Positions 41,417 to 52,189 of a stretch of 64,000 bases of DNA are shown here, one piece after another (position 1 is the first letter of the stretch; each line of letters opens with the position of its first letter). The stretch spans positions 682,001 to 746,000 of the forward strand of contig NZ_CP043476.1 in the NCBI RefSeq assembly GCF_009769165.1, in the 5' to 3' direction. The notes under the pieces were generated by a model, which ran no database searches, was not told where the DNA came from, and worked only from the letters and a program-made list of their open reading frames with translations. The stretch comes from Xanthomonas hyacinthi. Lineage in GTDB: Bacteria > Pseudomonadota > Gammaproteobacteria > Xanthomonadales > Xanthomonadaceae. The position numbers and the translations under genes were made by a program.

Positions 41417-42487
41417 ATGCTCAAGAACGACCGCCTGCTGCGCGCCCTGCGCCGCGAACCCGTGGACCAGACCCCCGTGTGGCTGATGCGCCAGGCCGGG
41501 CGCTACCTGCCCGAGTACCGCGCCACCCGCGCCCGCGCCGGCAGCTTCCTGGCCATGGCCAAGACCCCGGATCTGGCCTGCGAAGTGACCCTGCAGCCGC
41601 TGGCGCGGTTCCCGCTGGACGCGGCGATCCTGTTCTCCGACATCCTCACCATCCCCGATGCGATGGGCCTGGAGCTGTACTTCGTCGAAGGCGAAGGCCC
41701 GAAGTTCAAGCACCCGGTGCGCGATGCGGCGGCCATCGCCCGGCTCGGCGTGCCGGACATGGAGACCGAGCTGCGCTACGTGATGGACGCGGTGCGGGTG
41801 ATCCGCCGCGAGCTGGACGGCCGCGTGCCGCTGATCGGCTTCTCCGGCAGCCCGTGGACGCTGGCCTGCTACATGGTCGAGGGCGGCGGCAGCGACAACT
41901 ACGCGCGGATCAAGGCGCTGGCCCTGAACGAGCCGGCGGCGCTGCACCAGCTGCTGTCGGTCAACACCGACGCAGTGATCGCCTACCTGGCGGCGCAGCG
42001 CGCGGCCGGCGCGCAGGCGCTGCAGGTGTTCGACACCTGGGGCGGCGTGCTCAGCCCGGCGATGTACCGCGAATTCTCGCTGCCCTACCTGCAGCGCATC
42101 GCCCGCGAACTGCCGCGCGGCGACGGCGCCGAGCGCACCCCGCTGATCCTGTTCGGCAAGGGCAACGCGCCTTATCTTGAGGAACTGGCCGCCTCCGGCG
42201 CCGAAGGCCTGGGCGTGGACTGGACCGTCGACCTGGCCGAGGCCGCGCGCCGCAGCGGCGGCCGCGTCGCGCTGCAGGGCAACCTGGACCCGGCCACGCT
42301 ATACGGCTCGCCGCAGGCGATCGAGCGCGAGGTGCGGCGCGTGCTGCGCAGCTACGCCGACGGCAACGGCTCGGCGGACGGCCACGTGTTCAACCTCGGC
42401 CACGGGCTGTCGCCGGACATGCAGCCCGAGCACGTCGGCGCGCTGGTCGCCGCGGTGCAGCGGCACAGCCGCCGCGCGCAGGCATAG
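41417..42487 (+). CDS. hemE: Uroporphyrinogen decarboxylase
   Basis: 356 residues. The diagnostic N-terminus [20 protein letters not shown] is intact, followed by [60 protein letters not shown] and [17 protein letters not shown]. It removes the four acetate carboxyls of uroporphyrinogen III in haem synthesis. Length and motifs match functional enzymes. Followed by a long repeat-filled intergenic region. Confidence 0.97.
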   Translation: MLKNDRLLRALRREPVDQTPVWLMRQAGRYLPEYRATRARAGSFLAMAKTPDLACEVTLQPLARFPLDAAILFSDILTIPDAMGLELYFVEGEGPKFKHPVRDAAAIARLGVPDMETELRYVMDAVRVIRRELDGRVPLIGFSGSPWTLACYMVEGGGSDNYARIKALALNEPAALHQLLSVNTDAVIAYLAAQRAAGAQALQVFDTWGGVLSPAMYREFSLPYLQRIARELPRGDGAERTPLILFGKGNAPYLEELAASGAEGLGVDWTVDLAEAARRSGGRVALQGNLDPATLYGSPQAIEREVRRVLRSYADGNGSADGHVFNLGHGLSPDMQPEHVGALVAAVQRHSRRAQA

Positions 42488-43080
42488 CGCCGCACACCAA
42501 GCCGTCGTAACCGATGGGCGCCTTGCGCCCATCGGATGCGCGGAGCGACGCAACACGCGCTTCCGCCATCCTGCAGTCGGGGCTGAAGCCCCTCCCACAG
42601 TGCACCCGGCCGGCTTGCCGCAAGTCCCTGTGGGTGCGGCTTCAGCCGCGACGAGCGAGGCGGCGGGCCCGACGACTGCGGACAGCGTCGGGGCTGAAGC
42701 TCCTCCCACAGTGCACCCGGCCGACTTGCCGCAAGTCCCTGTAGGGGCGGCTTCAGCCGCGACGAACGAAGCGGTGGGCCCGACGACTGCGGACACCGTC
42801 GGGACTGAAGCCCCTCCCACAGCGCGCCCGGCCGGCTTGCCGCAAGCTCTGTGGGAGCGGCTTCAGCCGCGACGAGCGAGGCGGTGGACCCGACGGCTGC
42901 GGACGGCTTCGGTACTGAAGTCCCCCACAGAAGCGAAGACAACGTGCCGCGCGATGTGCCCCGATCCGCCATCGCGGCCAAGCCGCAGCGTGCGCAGCGC
43001 GCCACAACCGCCCGCTGCTGCACGACACCGCGACGCGATCTGCGCGATCCTGTACGCCCCTCGCGTCGCCGTGCGTGCCG
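42488..43080. repeat. 111-bp tandem repeat array between hemE and the MFS gene
   Basis: From 42576 three units start at 42576, 42687 and 42798, exactly 111 bases apart, with a fourth degraded unit from about 42906. Each unit begins near GTCGGGGCTGAAGCCCCTCC and ends with a GGCTTCAGCCGCGACGA block, so it contains inward palindromes (GGCTGAAGCC, CGGCTTCAGCCG). Because 111 is a multiple of three the repeat stays open in several frames, which creates spurious long reading frames. Nothing else was recognised in this 590-base gap apart from the region before the MFS start. Confidence 0.85.
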
Positions 43081-44511
43081 ATGTCCGCGCCTTCTTCCGA
43101 TCCGATCTCCGTTCCGAACTACCGCAGTTTCCGGCCGCTGCTGTGGCTGGTGTCGCTGGCCATCTTCATGCAGATGCTGGACGCGACCATCGTCAACACC
43201 GCACTGCCGGCGATGGCGCGCAGCCTGGGCGAGAGCCCGCTGCAGATGCAGTCGGTGGTGTTCAGCTATGCGCTGGCGGTGGCGATGTTCATTCCCGCCT
43301 CGGGCTGGATCGCCGACCGCTACGGCACGCGCCGCACCTTCCTGGCCGCGATCGTGCTGTTCACCCTCGGCTCGCTGCTGTGCGCGGCGGCGCCGCGCCT
43401 GCCCTACCTGGTCGCCGCGCGGGTGCTGCAAGGCATCGGCGGAGCGATGCTGCTGCCGGTCGGGCGCCTGGCGGTGATGCGCTCGGTGTCGCGCGAGCAG
43501 TTCCTGAGCGCGATGAGCTTCATCGCGATCCCGGCGCTGATCGGGCCGCTGGTCGGGCCGACGCTCGGCGGCTGGCTGGTGCAGGTGGCCTCGTGGCACT
43601 GGGTGTTCCTGATCAACCTGCCGATCGGCGCGATCGGCTTCATCGCGGCGCTGAAGGTGATGCCCGATTTCCACGGCGAGCAGCGCACCCGCTTCGACCT
43701 GATCGGCTACGCGATGCTGGCCTTCGGCATGATCGCGCTGTCGCTGGCGCTGGACGGGATTTCCGAGCTGGGCCTGCGCCATGCGTTCGTGATGCTGCTG
43801 GCCATCGCCGGCCTGGCCGCGCTGATCGGCTACTGGCTGCATGCGGCCAACGCGCCGGCGGCACTGTTCCCGCTGCACCTGTTCAAGGTGGCCAGCTTCC
43901 GCATCGGCATCCTCGGCAATTTGTTCGCGCGCGTGGGCAGCGGCAGCATGCCGTTGCTGATCCCGCTGCTGCTGCAGGTCGGCCTGGGCATGAGCCCGAT
44001 GCGCGCGGGCCTGATGATGATCCCGGTGGCGCTGGCCGGCATGGCGGCCAAGCGTGCGGCGGTGAAACTGGTGGAGAACTACGGCTATCGCCGGGTGCTG
44101 ATGGCCAACACGGTGCTGGTCGGCCTGGCGATGGCCAGCTTCGTGCTGTTCGAGGCCGGCCAGACGCTGGGTTGGCAGCTGCTGCAGCTGGCGCTGTTCG
44201 GTGCGGTCAATTCGCTGCAGTTCACGGTCATGAACACGGTGACGCTGCGCGACCTGGACCGCGACCAGGCCAGCGCCGGCAACAGCCTGCTGTCGATGGT
44301 GATGATGCTGGCCACCGGCTTCGGCGCCGCGGCCGCGGGCAGCCTGCTGGCGGCGTTCAACGACCACCTCGGCGACAGCCACGGCGCCACCGCCGCGCTG
44401 CACGCGACCTTCGTCTGCGTCGGCGCGATCACCCTGACCTCGACCCTGATCTTCTGGCAGCTGCCCGACACCCGGCCGCATCCGCACAAGGTGGAGGAAG
44501 TGGCTGAATAG
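43081..44511 (+). CDS. EmrB/MdtD-like DHA2 multidrug transporter
   Basis: 476 residues with about fourteen helices. The first helix LLWLVSLAIFMQMLDATIVN and motif-A loop GWIADRYGTRRTFLAAIVLF are typical, and GPLVGPTLGGWLVQVASWHW is motif C. NTVTLRDLDRDQASAGNSLL and the HPHK tail match MdtD-type pumps. It stands alone, without a fusion protein or outer channel. A GTG two codons upstream is an alternative start. Confidence 0.9.
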   Translation: MSAPSSDPISVPNYRSFRPLLWLVSLAIFMQMLDATIVNTALPAMARSLGESPLQMQSVVFSYALAVAMFIPASGWIADRYGTRRTFLAAIVLFTLGSLLCAAAPRLPYLVAARVLQGIGGAMLLPVGRLAVMRSVSREQFLSAMSFIAIPALIGPLVGPTLGGWLVQVASWHWVFLINLPIGAIGFIAALKVMPDFHGEQRTRFDLIGYAMLAFGMIALSLALDGISELGLRHAFVMLLAIAGLAALIGYWLHAANAPAALFPLHLFKVASFRIGILGNLFARVGSGSMPLLIPLLLQVGLGMSPMRAGLMMIPVALAGMAAKRAAVKLVENYGYRRVLMANTVLVGLAMASFVLFEAGQTLGWQLLQLALFGAVNSLQFTVMNTVTLRDLDRDQASAGNSLLSMVMMLATGFGAAAAGSLLAAFNDHLGDSHGATAALHATFVCVGAITLTSTLIFWQLPDTRPHPHKVEEVAE

Positions 44512-44523
44512 CTGGGAGGCAGG

Positions 44524-44638
44524 GAATGGAGAATCGGGAATGGGGAATGGGGAATCGAAAAGCAAAAGCTGCATCCCTCGCCTCTGACACTACACGCTCG
44601 CGGCGCCCTGCTTTTCCCTATTCCCGTTTCTCCATTCC
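44524..44638. repeat. GGGAATGGGGAAT palindromic repeat at convergent gene ends
   Basis: Tandem GAATCGGGAATGGGGAATGG units at about 44530-44560 are mirrored by TTCCCTATTCCCGTTTCTCC units at about 44607-44645. The hairpin lies between the convergent ends of the MFS gene and the sensor kinase and could end transcription from both sides. Same family as 26470-26592. Confidence 0.7.
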
Positions 44639-47600
44639 CTATTCCCTGCCTTCGAGCACTGCCTCGATCGCCTCGGCCAGCATGTCTCCCGTCACCGGCT
44701 TGCGCAGGAAGCCGTCGAAGCCGGCTGCGCGGGCTTGCGGTTCGGCCTCGGCGTCGGCGCGGGCGGTGACCGCGATCAGCGGCATCCCGTAGCCGAACGC
44801 GCGCAGCTGCCGGGCCAGGGCCAGGCCGTCCAGGCCCGGCAGGTCCAGGTCCAGCAAGGCCACGTCGAAGGTATTGCCGGCCGCTTCGGTCAGCGCCGCC
44901 AGCGCATGCGCGGCATGGGTGATGTGGTGCCCGCGCGCGCCGAGCAGGCCGCTGACAACCTCGGCGACGGTGGGGTCGTCCTCGACCAGCAGGATGCGCA
45001 GCGGCCGCGTCGCCGCCAGCGCCTCGCGCTCGCCGTGCGTGCCGGGATGCATCGGCTCCGCAATCCACGGCAGCGGCAGGTCGACGATGAAGCGGGTGCC
45101 GACGCCGAGCTTGCTGTGCAGCTCCACGCGCCCGCCCATCGCCACCGCCAGTTCCTGGCAGATCGCCAGGCCCAGGCCGCTGCCGCCGTAGCGGGCGGCG
45201 GTGCGCGGGCCGTCGGCCTGCTCGAAGCGCTGGAACAGCCGCGCCTGCTGCTCGGCGTTGATGCCCGGGCCGGTGTCGGCGACCTCGAAACGCACGCCCT
45301 GGCGCGCGTGCAGCGGCGCCACGCGCAAGGTCACGCCGCCGTGGTCGGTGAACTTGATCGCATTGTTGAGCAGGTTCAGCAGGATCTGCCGCACCCGCGT
45401 CGCATCGCCGCTGGCGGTCACCGCGGCCGGCATCGCGTTGTCCAGCGCGAACGCCAGGCCGCGGTTGTGTGCCATCGGCGCCATCATCGCCTCCAGTTCG
45501 GCGATCAGCTGGCCCAGGTCGAACGGCTGCCGGTCCAGCTCCAGGCGTCCGGCCTCGATCCGCGCCAGGTCCAGCGCGTCGTTGACCAGGCGCAGCAGGT
45601 GCGCGCCGGCGCGGCGGATCGAGTCGGTATAGCCGCGCTGCCTGGGATCCAGCGGCGTGGCCAGCAGCAGTTCGCTCATGCCGAGCACGCCGGTCATCGG
45701 CGTGCGCACCTCGTGCCCGAGCGTGGCCAGGAAACGGGTCTTGGCCAGCGAGGCCTGCTCGGCCAGCTCCTGCTTGTGCAGGGCCAGTTGCCAGGCGTTG
45801 CGCCGGCGCAGGCGGCGCCGGTACAGGTAGGAGGCCAGCCACAGCGCCAGCAGCGCCAGCAAGGCCAGCCCGGCCATGCCCCAGGGGCTGCGCCACCACG
45901 GCGGCAGCACCTGGAAACGCAGCGTGGCGACCTTCGACCACACCTTGTCGGCGGTGCGCGCCTGCATCTCCAGGGTGTAGTGGCCGGACGGCAGGCGCGA
46001 GAACAGGCGCTCGCCGCTGGCGCCGACATCCACCCAGTCCGGGTCGTAGCCGCTGAGCCGGAACCGGTAGGTGTTGGCGTCGGTATCGGAGAACGACAGC
46101 AGGCGCGCGACCACATGCAGGTCGCGGTCGCCTTCCTGCAGCACGATGCTGCCGGCATGCAGCAGATCCAGCGCGCGCTCGCCGCGGCGCACGCCGATGC
46201 GCTCGATCACCAGCGGCGGCTGCCGCCGCGACGGCACGATCTGCGACGGCTCGAACAGCACCACGCCGTCCGGGGTGCCGCCGAGGATCTGCCCGCTGCG
46301 CGCCTGGGTCAGGGTCTGGGTGCGGAACTCCTGGTTGGGCAGGCCGTCGCGCACGCTGTAGGAGCGGATCGCCTTGCTCGCCGGATCGACCCGGATCAGG
46401 CCGCGCACGCTGCTCAACCAGGCCACGCCGCTGGCATCGACCACCAGCCCGTTCGGCGCCAGCGACGGGAACTCCTGCGCGGCGTCGATGCGGTCGAGCA
46501 GGTTCAAGCGCGCGCCGTCCCACAGATAGCGTTCCAGGCGGCCGAGGCTGGCCAGCCACACCACATTGCCGTCGGTGATGGTGACGGCGCTCAGCGCCCG
46601 GTCCGGCGCGCCCGGCACCGGCGCGAAACGCTCGCTGGTCGCATCCCAGGCCAGCACGCCATGCTGGCCGAGCAGCCAGGGCTGGCCCAGCGGGCCGGGC
46701 CGCGCATCGTCCACGGTCAGCTCCGCCGGCAGCCCGTCGGCGCCCGGGGCGATCGTGCGCAGCACCTGCCCATCCAGGTCGCGCACCTGCGCACCGCCGA
46801 CCTCGCCGAACAACCACACGCGTCCGTCGCCGCTGAGCATCGCCCGATCGACCTCGCCGGGCATCGGCGCGTCGGCGCCATCCTGCTTGCCCCAACGCCG
46901 CACTTCGCCGCTGCCCGGGTCGTAGCGCAGCAGCGCGCCCAACGCCGCCGCCCAGACCCGGCCCTGGCCGTCCTCGACCAGCGCCCGCGGCCAGGTGCGC
47001 CCGAACATGGCCAGGATGTGGTGGCGCACCGCGCCGGTGGCCGGGTCCAGCTTGTCCAGCACGCCGCGGGTTCCCGCCAGCCACACCTCGCCATCGCGCG
47101 AGGGGGCGGTTGCGACGACGTAGGGATTGCCCATCGAATCCGGATCGTCGACCCGGTACGACAGCACCGAAAACTGCCGCCAGTTCGCCGGCAGGTACCA
47201 CAGCCCGGCGTTGAAACTGGCGAACCACAGGTCGCCCTCGCGGTCCTCGAACGCCAGCGACCAGTTCGGCTTGACCAGCCCGTGCGTGGAGTTGCTGTAC
47301 AGCGGCACGTTGCGGATCTGCCCGGCTTCGCTCTCGCGGCCCAGGCCGTCCAGGGTGTCGAACCAGCGATTGCCGTGACGGTCGTGGACCAGCATGCCCA
47401 GCACGCTCTCGCTCGGCAGGTTGTGCCAGTACGGCAGCACCGCGCTGCCGTCGGCGCGCAGCAGGCGCGCGCCACCCTGGCTGGCCACCCACAGCGTGCC
47501 GTCGCGCTCGGGGGTCAGTCCCTGCACCTCCGGCCGCGGCAGCGCCGAGGCCGGCAGCCGCTCGAAGTCGTGCCCGGTCCAGCGCGCCAGGCCGCCGCGC

Positions 47601-48172
47601 GTGCCCACCCACAGGGTGCCGTCGGAGGTGGTCGCCAGGAAGGTCACCGTCGGCGACGGCAGGCTGCGCTCGTCGCCCGGCCTCGGCATGTAGCGGCTCA
47701 GCGTGGCGTCCGCCTGCAGCCGGTCCAGGCCACCGTTGGCGGTGCCGAACCAGATGCTGCCGTCGGGCGTGGAGGCGATCGCCCAGACCGTGGCGCCGCC
47801 GATCTGCGGATAGGTGCTGCGGTCGTAGTAGCGGAACGTGCGCCGGTCCGCCGAGAGCATGCCCATGCCGGCATTCTGGGTACCGAACCAGACCCGGTTC
47901 TGCGCATCGACATGCACGGTCCAGATCTTGTTGTCGCGCAGCCCGTCCTCGATCCGCCAGATGCGGTAGCCACGCCCGTCGAAGCGCGCCAGGCCGTCGC
48001 TGCTGGCCAGCCACAGGTAGCCGAGCTGGTCTTCGGCGAAGCCATTGATGCTGTTCGACGGCAACCCGTCGGCCACGGTCAGCTGGCGCGGCTGCGGCGT
48101 CGGCGGCACCGCCGCGACGGCCGCCGCTGACCACAGCAGCAGCAGCCATCCCAAGATCCGTCTCGACCGCAT
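44639..48172 (-). CDS. Hybrid sensor histidine kinase with periplasmic propeller (paralogue 1)
   Basis: 1177 residues from MRSRRILGWLLLLWSAAAVA, which is a signal peptide or anchor. About 700 residues of two-component propeller repeats follow (LPSNSINGFAEDQLGYLWLA, DGSIWFGTANGGL, DGTLWVGTRGG), then a YYY domain ([15 protein letters not shown]), one membrane helix, HisKA with the phospho-histidine H820 in [11 protein letters not shown], HATPase_c ([21 protein letters not shown]) and a receiver domain with D1108 in LLDLDLPG. The output domain is missing, so the phosphate must pass to an unlinked partner. It senses an unknown periplasmic signal; relatives often sense polysaccharide fragments. 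A close paralogue lies next to it. Confidence 0.93.
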   Translation of the reverse strand: MRSRRILGWLLLLWSAAAVAAVPPTPQPRQLTVADGLPSNSINGFAEDQLGYLWLASSDGLARFDGRGYRIWRIEDGLRDNKIWTVHVDAQNRVWFGTQNAGMGMLSADRRTFRYYDRSTYPQIGGATVWAIASTPDGSIWFGTANGGLDRLQADATLSRYMPRPGDERSLPSPTVTFLATTSDGTLWVGTRGGLARWTGHDFERLPASALPRPEVQGLTPERDGTLWVASQGGARLLRADGSAVLPYWHNLPSESVLGMLVHDRHGNRWFDTLDGLGRESEAGQIRNVPLYSNSTHGLVKPNWSLAFEDREGDLWFASFNAGLWYLPANWRQFSVLSYRVDDPDSMGNPYVVATAPSRDGEVWLAGTRGVLDKLDPATGAVRHHILAMFGRTWPRALVEDGQGRVWAAALGALLRYDPGSGEVRRWGKQDGADAPMPGEVDRAMLSGDGRVWLFGEVGGAQVRDLDGQVLRTIAPGADGLPAELTVDDARPGPLGQPWLLGQHGVLAWDATSERFAPVPGAPDRALSAVTITDGNVVWLASLGRLERYLWDGARLNLLDRIDAAQEFPSLAPNGLVVDASGVAWLSSVRGLIRVDPASKAIRSYSVRDGLPNQEFRTQTLTQARSGQILGGTPDGVVLFEPSQIVPSRRQPPLVIERIGVRRGERALDLLHAGSIVLQEGDRDLHVVARLLSFSDTDANTYRFRLSGYDPDWVDVGASGERLFSRLPSGHYTLEMQARTADKVWSKVATLRFQVLPPWWRSPWGMAGLALLALLALWLASYLYRRRLRRRNAWQLALHKQELAEQASLAKTRFLATLGHEVRTPMTGVLGMSELLLATPLDPRQRGYTDSIRRAGAHLLRLVNDALDLARIEAGRLELDRQPFDLGQLIAELEAMMAPMAHNRGLAFALDNAMPAAVTASGDATRVRQILLNLLNNAIKFTDHGGVTLRVAPLHARQGVRFEVADTGPGINAEQQARLFQRFEQADGPRTAARYGGSGLGLAICQELAVAMGGRVELHSKLGVGTRFIVDLPLPWIAEPMHPGTHGEREALAATRPLRILLVEDDPTVAEVVSGLLGARGHHITHAAHALAALTEAAGNTFDVALLDLDLPGLDGLALARQLRAFGYGMPLIAVTARADAEAEPQARAAGFDGFLRKPVTGDMLAEAIEAVLEGRE

Positions 48173-48257
48173 CCTCGTCCCCCTGTGCATGGACTTCGTG
48201 CCCCCGATGCCCGCCGCCATCGTCGGCGATAAGCGCCGCCGCTGGCAACCGACGGGT

Positions 48258-48385
48258 GGTGGACTCGGGACTCGGGACTCGGGACTCGAAGCGTCGCATG
48301 CGTTGCCTGCGAATCCACTGCGCCGTCCGGCAGGACGACGCGCTATTCCGAGTCCCGAGTCCCCAGTCCCGAGTCCCGATCCTCT
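48258..48385. repeat. GGGACTC palindromic repeat between the sensor kinases
   Basis: Four GGGACTC units at about 48262-48290 are mirrored by GAGTCCC/AGTCCCGAGTCCC units at about 48347-48385. The right arm lies inside the coding end of the second kinase, giving that protein its [16 protein letters not shown] tail. Same variant as near yggS-proC (28374-28510). Confidence 0.7.
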
Positions 48386-51300
48386 AGTCCTGAATCCATC
48401 ACCCCCCGAATCGCTTCAGCCAGCATGTCGCCAGTGACCGGCTTACGCACGAAGCCGGCGAAACCGGCCGTCTTGGCCGCGGCCTCGGCCTCGCCGTCGG
48501 AGCGCGCGGTGACCGCGATCAGCGCAAAGCCGTAGCCGAGCACGCGCAGTTGCCGCGCCAGCGCCAGGCCGTCGAGCGCCGGCAGGTCCAGGTCGAGCAG
48601 GCCCAGGTCGAAAGTGCCCTGGCTCACCTCGGTCAGCGCCTCCAGGCCGTGCGCGGCGCAGACCACGTGGTGGCCGCGGCTGCGCAGCAATTCGGCCATC
48701 ACCTGGGCCACGGTGGGTTCGTCCTCGACCAGCAGGATCCGCAGCGGCGCCTGTACCCGCGCCGGCAGCGGCAGCGGCACCACCGTCAGCGCCTCGGCAG
48801 GCCGCGCCTGCCAGCGCAGCGGCAGCGTCACCCGGAAGCGCGCGCCATGCCCGAGCCGGCTGTCCACCTGGATGCGCCCGCCCATCGCCATCGCCAGTTC
48901 CTGGCTGATCGCCAGGCCCAGCCCGCTGCCGCCGTAGCGGGCGGCGGTGCGCGGGCCGTCGCCCTGCTCGAAGCGCTGGAACAGCCGCGCCTGCTGCTCG
49001 GCGCTGATGCCCGGGCCGGTGTCGGCGACCTCCACGCACAGCCCATGCCCGCTGTGCAGCGGCGCCACGTGCAGCGTCACCGCGCCGCTGGCGGTGAACT
49101 TGATCGCGTTGCCGACCAGATTGAGCAGGATCTGCCGCACCCGCACCGCGTCGCCGTCGACGGTCACCGCGCCCGGCAAGGTGTCGTGGCATTCGAAGCG
49201 CAGCCCGCGCGCCTGCGCCAGCGGCGCCATCAGGTGCACCACGTCGGCGATCAACGCCTGCAGCGCGAACGGCTGCAGATCCAGCTGCAGGCGTCCGGCC
49301 TCGATCCGCGCCAGGTCCAGCGCGTCGTTGACCAGGTGCAGCAGATGCGTGCCGGCGCGGCGGATCGATTCGGTATAGCCGCGCTGCCTGGGATCCAGCG
49401 GCGTGGCCAGCAACAGTTCGCTCATGCCGAGCACGCCGGTCATCGGCGTGCGCACCTCGTGCCCGAGCGTGGCCAGGAAGCGGGTCTTGGCCAGCGACGC
49501 CTGCTCGGCCACTTCCTGCTTGTGCAGCGCCAGTTGCCAGGCATGCTGGCGGCGCAGGCGGCGGCGGTAGGCGCGCAACGACACCAGCAGCAGCAGCGCG
49601 GCGGCGGCGAGCAGCCCGGCGATGCCCCAGACGCTGCGCCACCACGGCGGATACACCCGGAACGGCAGCCGCAGGGTCGGCGACCAGGCGCCGTTGCGAG
49701 TGCGCGCCTGCACCTCGAGCACGTGCGCGCCGGCCGGCAGCTGCGGCAGCGTGCGCTCGCCGGCGGCGCCGACCGCGACCCAGGTGCGGTCGTAGCCGGA
49801 CAGGCGGAAGCGGTAGCCGATCCCCTCCGGATCGACGAACGAGAGCAGCCGCGCCACCACGCGCAGGTCGCGGTCGTCCGGCTGCAGGGCGAAGCCGCCG
49901 CTCACCGGCAGCGCCAGCAGGCGCTCGCCGCGGCGCACCTGCACGCTCTCCACGCTCAGCGCCAGCGGCACCGACGGCGGGTCCGGCAGCCGCGTGTCCA
50001 GCAAGGCCACGCTGCCGTCGGCGGTGGCCGCCAGCAGCACCCCGTCGGCGGCCATCAGCAGCCCGCGCTTGACCACTTCCTGGCTGCTCAGGCCGTCGCG
50101 CGCGCCGAACGCGCGCACCGCCGGCACGTGCCGCGGATCGATCCGGAACAGGCCGCGGCGCATGCCCAACCAGGCGCGTCCCTGCTGGTCGACGACCAGC
50201 CCCTGCGATTCGGTCGCCGGCACGCCCTCGGCCGCCGCATAGCGGTGCAGCGGCCGCCAATGCCCGCCCTCGCGACGCCACAGCTCCAGCCCGGACAGGC
50301 GATGCAGCCACAGGGTCTGCGCATCGGCGAAGGCGAACGACTGCACCCGTTCGCCGGCGAATTCCGGCGGCGCGCGGAACTGCCCGGCGGCGGCGTCCCA
50401 GTAATGCAGGCGCTCGGCGGCCAGCCACGGCGTGCCGTCCGGCGCCAGAGCGAACGCGGCGATATCGGCGGCGGCGGCCAGGCCGCGCTGCGGACCGTGG
50501 ATGTTGTCCAGCACGTGGCCGTCGGCGAGCGCGCGCACCTGCACGCCGAAGCCGGGGACGGCCACCCACAAGGTGCCGTCGGCGCGCGCGCGCAACCAGG
50601 CGCTGCCACCGATTTCAGGGGTGGGGTCGCGCGCCGACCGGTGGCTCCAGCCCTGCAGCGCGCCACCGCCGGCCGGACCGCGCAACAGCGTGACGCTGCT
50701 GCCCAGCCACAGCATGCCGGCGGCGTCCTGCAGCACCGACAGCAAGCGTATGTCGGGCAGGCCGGAGGTCCATGCCGGTTTGCTCAGCTCGCCGCTGGAC
50801 GGTTGCAGCCGATACACGTTGCCGCCGGTCCCGGCCAGCCATGCCCCGCCATCGCGGGCCGGCGCCAGGCCCGCGTACAGGTCCGGCACCAGGCCGTGCG
50901 CCGGCCCGAGCACCGCCAGCCGCCGCCAGTCCGGACGCAGGTAGCCCAGGCCGCGGGTCGGCAACGACACCCACAGCCCGCCTTCCTTGTCGCGCAGCAT
51001 GCTCACCACCACGTTGGCGCCGGACACCGCCGCTTCGCCTTCGCCAACGCGGCGCAAGGCGCCGTCGGCCGGCTTGTGCCACAGCCCCTGGCCGTTGCCG
51101 AGCCAGTAGCCGCCGCTGCCGTCCTCGGCCATGCACAGCACCCCGCGCTGCAGTGCGCCGGTCCAATCGGCGCGCTGCCAGCGCCCGTCGCGTCCGAGCC
51201 GGTACAAGTCCCTGTTGGCGCTGACCCACACCCCGTCGGACAGCGCGATCAGCGCCGACAAGCGCTGCTGCGTGCCATCGCTGCCGGGTAGCCGGTAGGC

Positions 51301-51951
51301 GCTGGCGCGGGTGCCGTCGTAGCGCACCAGGCCCTTGATGGTGCCGATCCACAGCACCCCGGACGGGTCGAACGCCAGGCCCACCACCGCGCTGTCGAGC
51401 ATCGCATCGACCTCGCCGTCGCCGGCCTGGATGCGCTGCACGCGTCCGTCCGCCGGCAGCCGATACAGGCCGCCGGCATAGGTACCGAACACGATCTCGT
51501 CGCCACGGCTGGCGATCGCGAACACATCGTCGCTGCGCATCGCCGGTTGCGTGGCCATGTTGAAATGGCGGAAGCCGCGGCGCCCGGCATCGAGCACGCT
51601 CAGGCCGCCGCCTTCGCAGGCGACCCACACCCGGTTGCGCGCATCGATGTGCAATTCCTGCACGTAGTTGCAGCGCAAGGACTGCGGATCGTCCGGAGCG
51701 TGGCGCCAGATGCGGAATTCGCGCCCGTCGTAGCGGGCCAGGCCGTCGCCGCTGGCGATCCACAGGTAGCCGTCGCGGTCCAGGCCCAGCCGCGAGATCT
51801 GGCTGGACGGCAGCCCGTGCTCGGCGTCCAGCACGCGGAACCGCGGCAGTTCCGGCACCGCGGCCAGCGCGCTGACGCAGCAGCCGGCCAGCACCAGCAG
51901 CCAGGCGAGCAGCCAGCCGCGGCGCAGGCGTCGAGGACACGGGATTTGCAT
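48343..51951 (-). CDS. Hybrid sensor histidine kinase with periplasmic propeller (paralogue 2)
   Basis: 1202 residues from [19 protein letters not shown]. The layout is the same as paralogue 1: signal/anchor, propeller repeats ([31 protein letters not shown] units), YYY domain ([20 protein letters not shown]), membrane helix, HisKA with H831 in [11 protein letters not shown], HATPase_c ([19 protein letters not shown]) and receiver with D1120 in [11 protein letters not shown]. Kinase halves are very similar to paralogue 1, sensor halves much less so, indicating tandem duplication with sensor divergence. The last 16 or so residues are read from an intergenic repeat, so the natural stop was lost. 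Divergent from yceI. Confidence 0.93.
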   Translation of the reverse strand: MQIPCPRRLRRGWLLAWLLVLAGCCVSALAAVPELPRFRVLDAEHGLPSSQISRLGLDRDGYLWIASGDGLARYDGREFRIWRHAPDDPQSLRCNYVQELHIDARNRVWVACEGGGLSVLDAGRRGFRHFNMATQPAMRSDDVFAIASRGDEIVFGTYAGGLYRLPADGRVQRIQAGDGEVDAMLDSAVVGLAFDPSGVLWIGTIKGLVRYDGTRASAYRLPGSDGTQQRLSALIALSDGVWVSANRDLYRLGRDGRWQRADWTGALQRGVLCMAEDGSGGYWLGNGQGLWHKPADGALRRVGEGEAAVSGANVVVSMLRDKEGGLWVSLPTRGLGYLRPDWRRLAVLGPAHGLVPDLYAGLAPARDGGAWLAGTGGNVYRLQPSSGELSKPAWTSGLPDIRLLSVLQDAAGMLWLGSSVTLLRGPAGGGALQGWSHRSARDPTPEIGGSAWLRARADGTLWVAVPGFGVQVRALADGHVLDNIHGPQRGLAAAADIAAFALAPDGTPWLAAERLHYWDAAAGQFRAPPEFAGERVQSFAFADAQTLWLHRLSGLELWRREGGHWRPLHRYAAAEGVPATESQGLVVDQQGRAWLGMRRGLFRIDPRHVPAVRAFGARDGLSSQEVVKRGLLMAADGVLLAATADGSVALLDTRLPDPPSVPLALSVESVQVRRGERLLALPVSGGFALQPDDRDLRVVARLLSFVDPEGIGYRFRLSGYDRTWVAVGAAGERTLPQLPAGAHVLEVQARTRNGAWSPTLRLPFRVYPPWWRSVWGIAGLLAAAALLLLVSLRAYRRRLRRQHAWQLALHKQEVAEQASLAKTRFLATLGHEVRTPMTGVLGMSELLLATPLDPRQRGYTESIRRAGTHLLHLVNDALDLARIEAGRLQLDLQPFALQALIADVVHLMAPLAQARGLRFECHDTLPGAVTVDGDAVRVRQILLNLVGNAIKFTASGAVTLHVAPLHSGHGLCVEVADTGPGISAEQQARLFQRFEQGDGPRTAARYGGSGLGLAISQELAMAMGGRIQVDSRLGHGARFRVTLPLRWQARPAEALTVVPLPLPARVQAPLRILLVEDEPTVAQVMAELLRSRGHHVVCAAHGLEALTEVSQGTFDLGLLDLDLPALDGLALARQLRVLGYGFALIAVTARSDGEAEAAAKTAGFAGFVRKPVTGDMLAEAIRGVMDSGLEDRDSGLGTRDSE

Positions 51952-52189
51952 CGACAGCGGCTCCAGCGGCAGTGAACGATCGGCGGCGGATGAACACCGG
52001 CGCACTGCCGGGGCCGGCCGCAAACAGCGCGGCCGCTCCGTGCCGCCTCGATGCGGCAGCGTTCTTATACCGTGGGGGGCGGCAAAATCCCACCCGCCGC
52101 GCGACGCAACGAACCATTGCGCGACGTGCTGGCGCAAGCGCCGCGGACTGCGCCTAGAATCCCGCCTACTCCTCCTGCCTGGCCCACCC

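Noticed and set aside
42352..42930. Possible repetitive protein (repeats of the kind CGKPAGCTVGGASAPT on the minus strand).
   Set aside because: Produced by a 111-bp intergenic repeat whose length is divisible by three; no start signal, no relatives expected, and hemE occupies the upstream part on the other strand.
44085..48299. A 1400-codon open frame on the minus strand overlapping the first sensor kinase, and similar long frames opposite pilU-pilT (25447-27615) and opposite 559-2298.
   Set aside because: High GC keeps alternative frames open. These translations are Arg/Ala/Pro-rich without motifs, while the chosen frames carry complete domains and catalytic residues.
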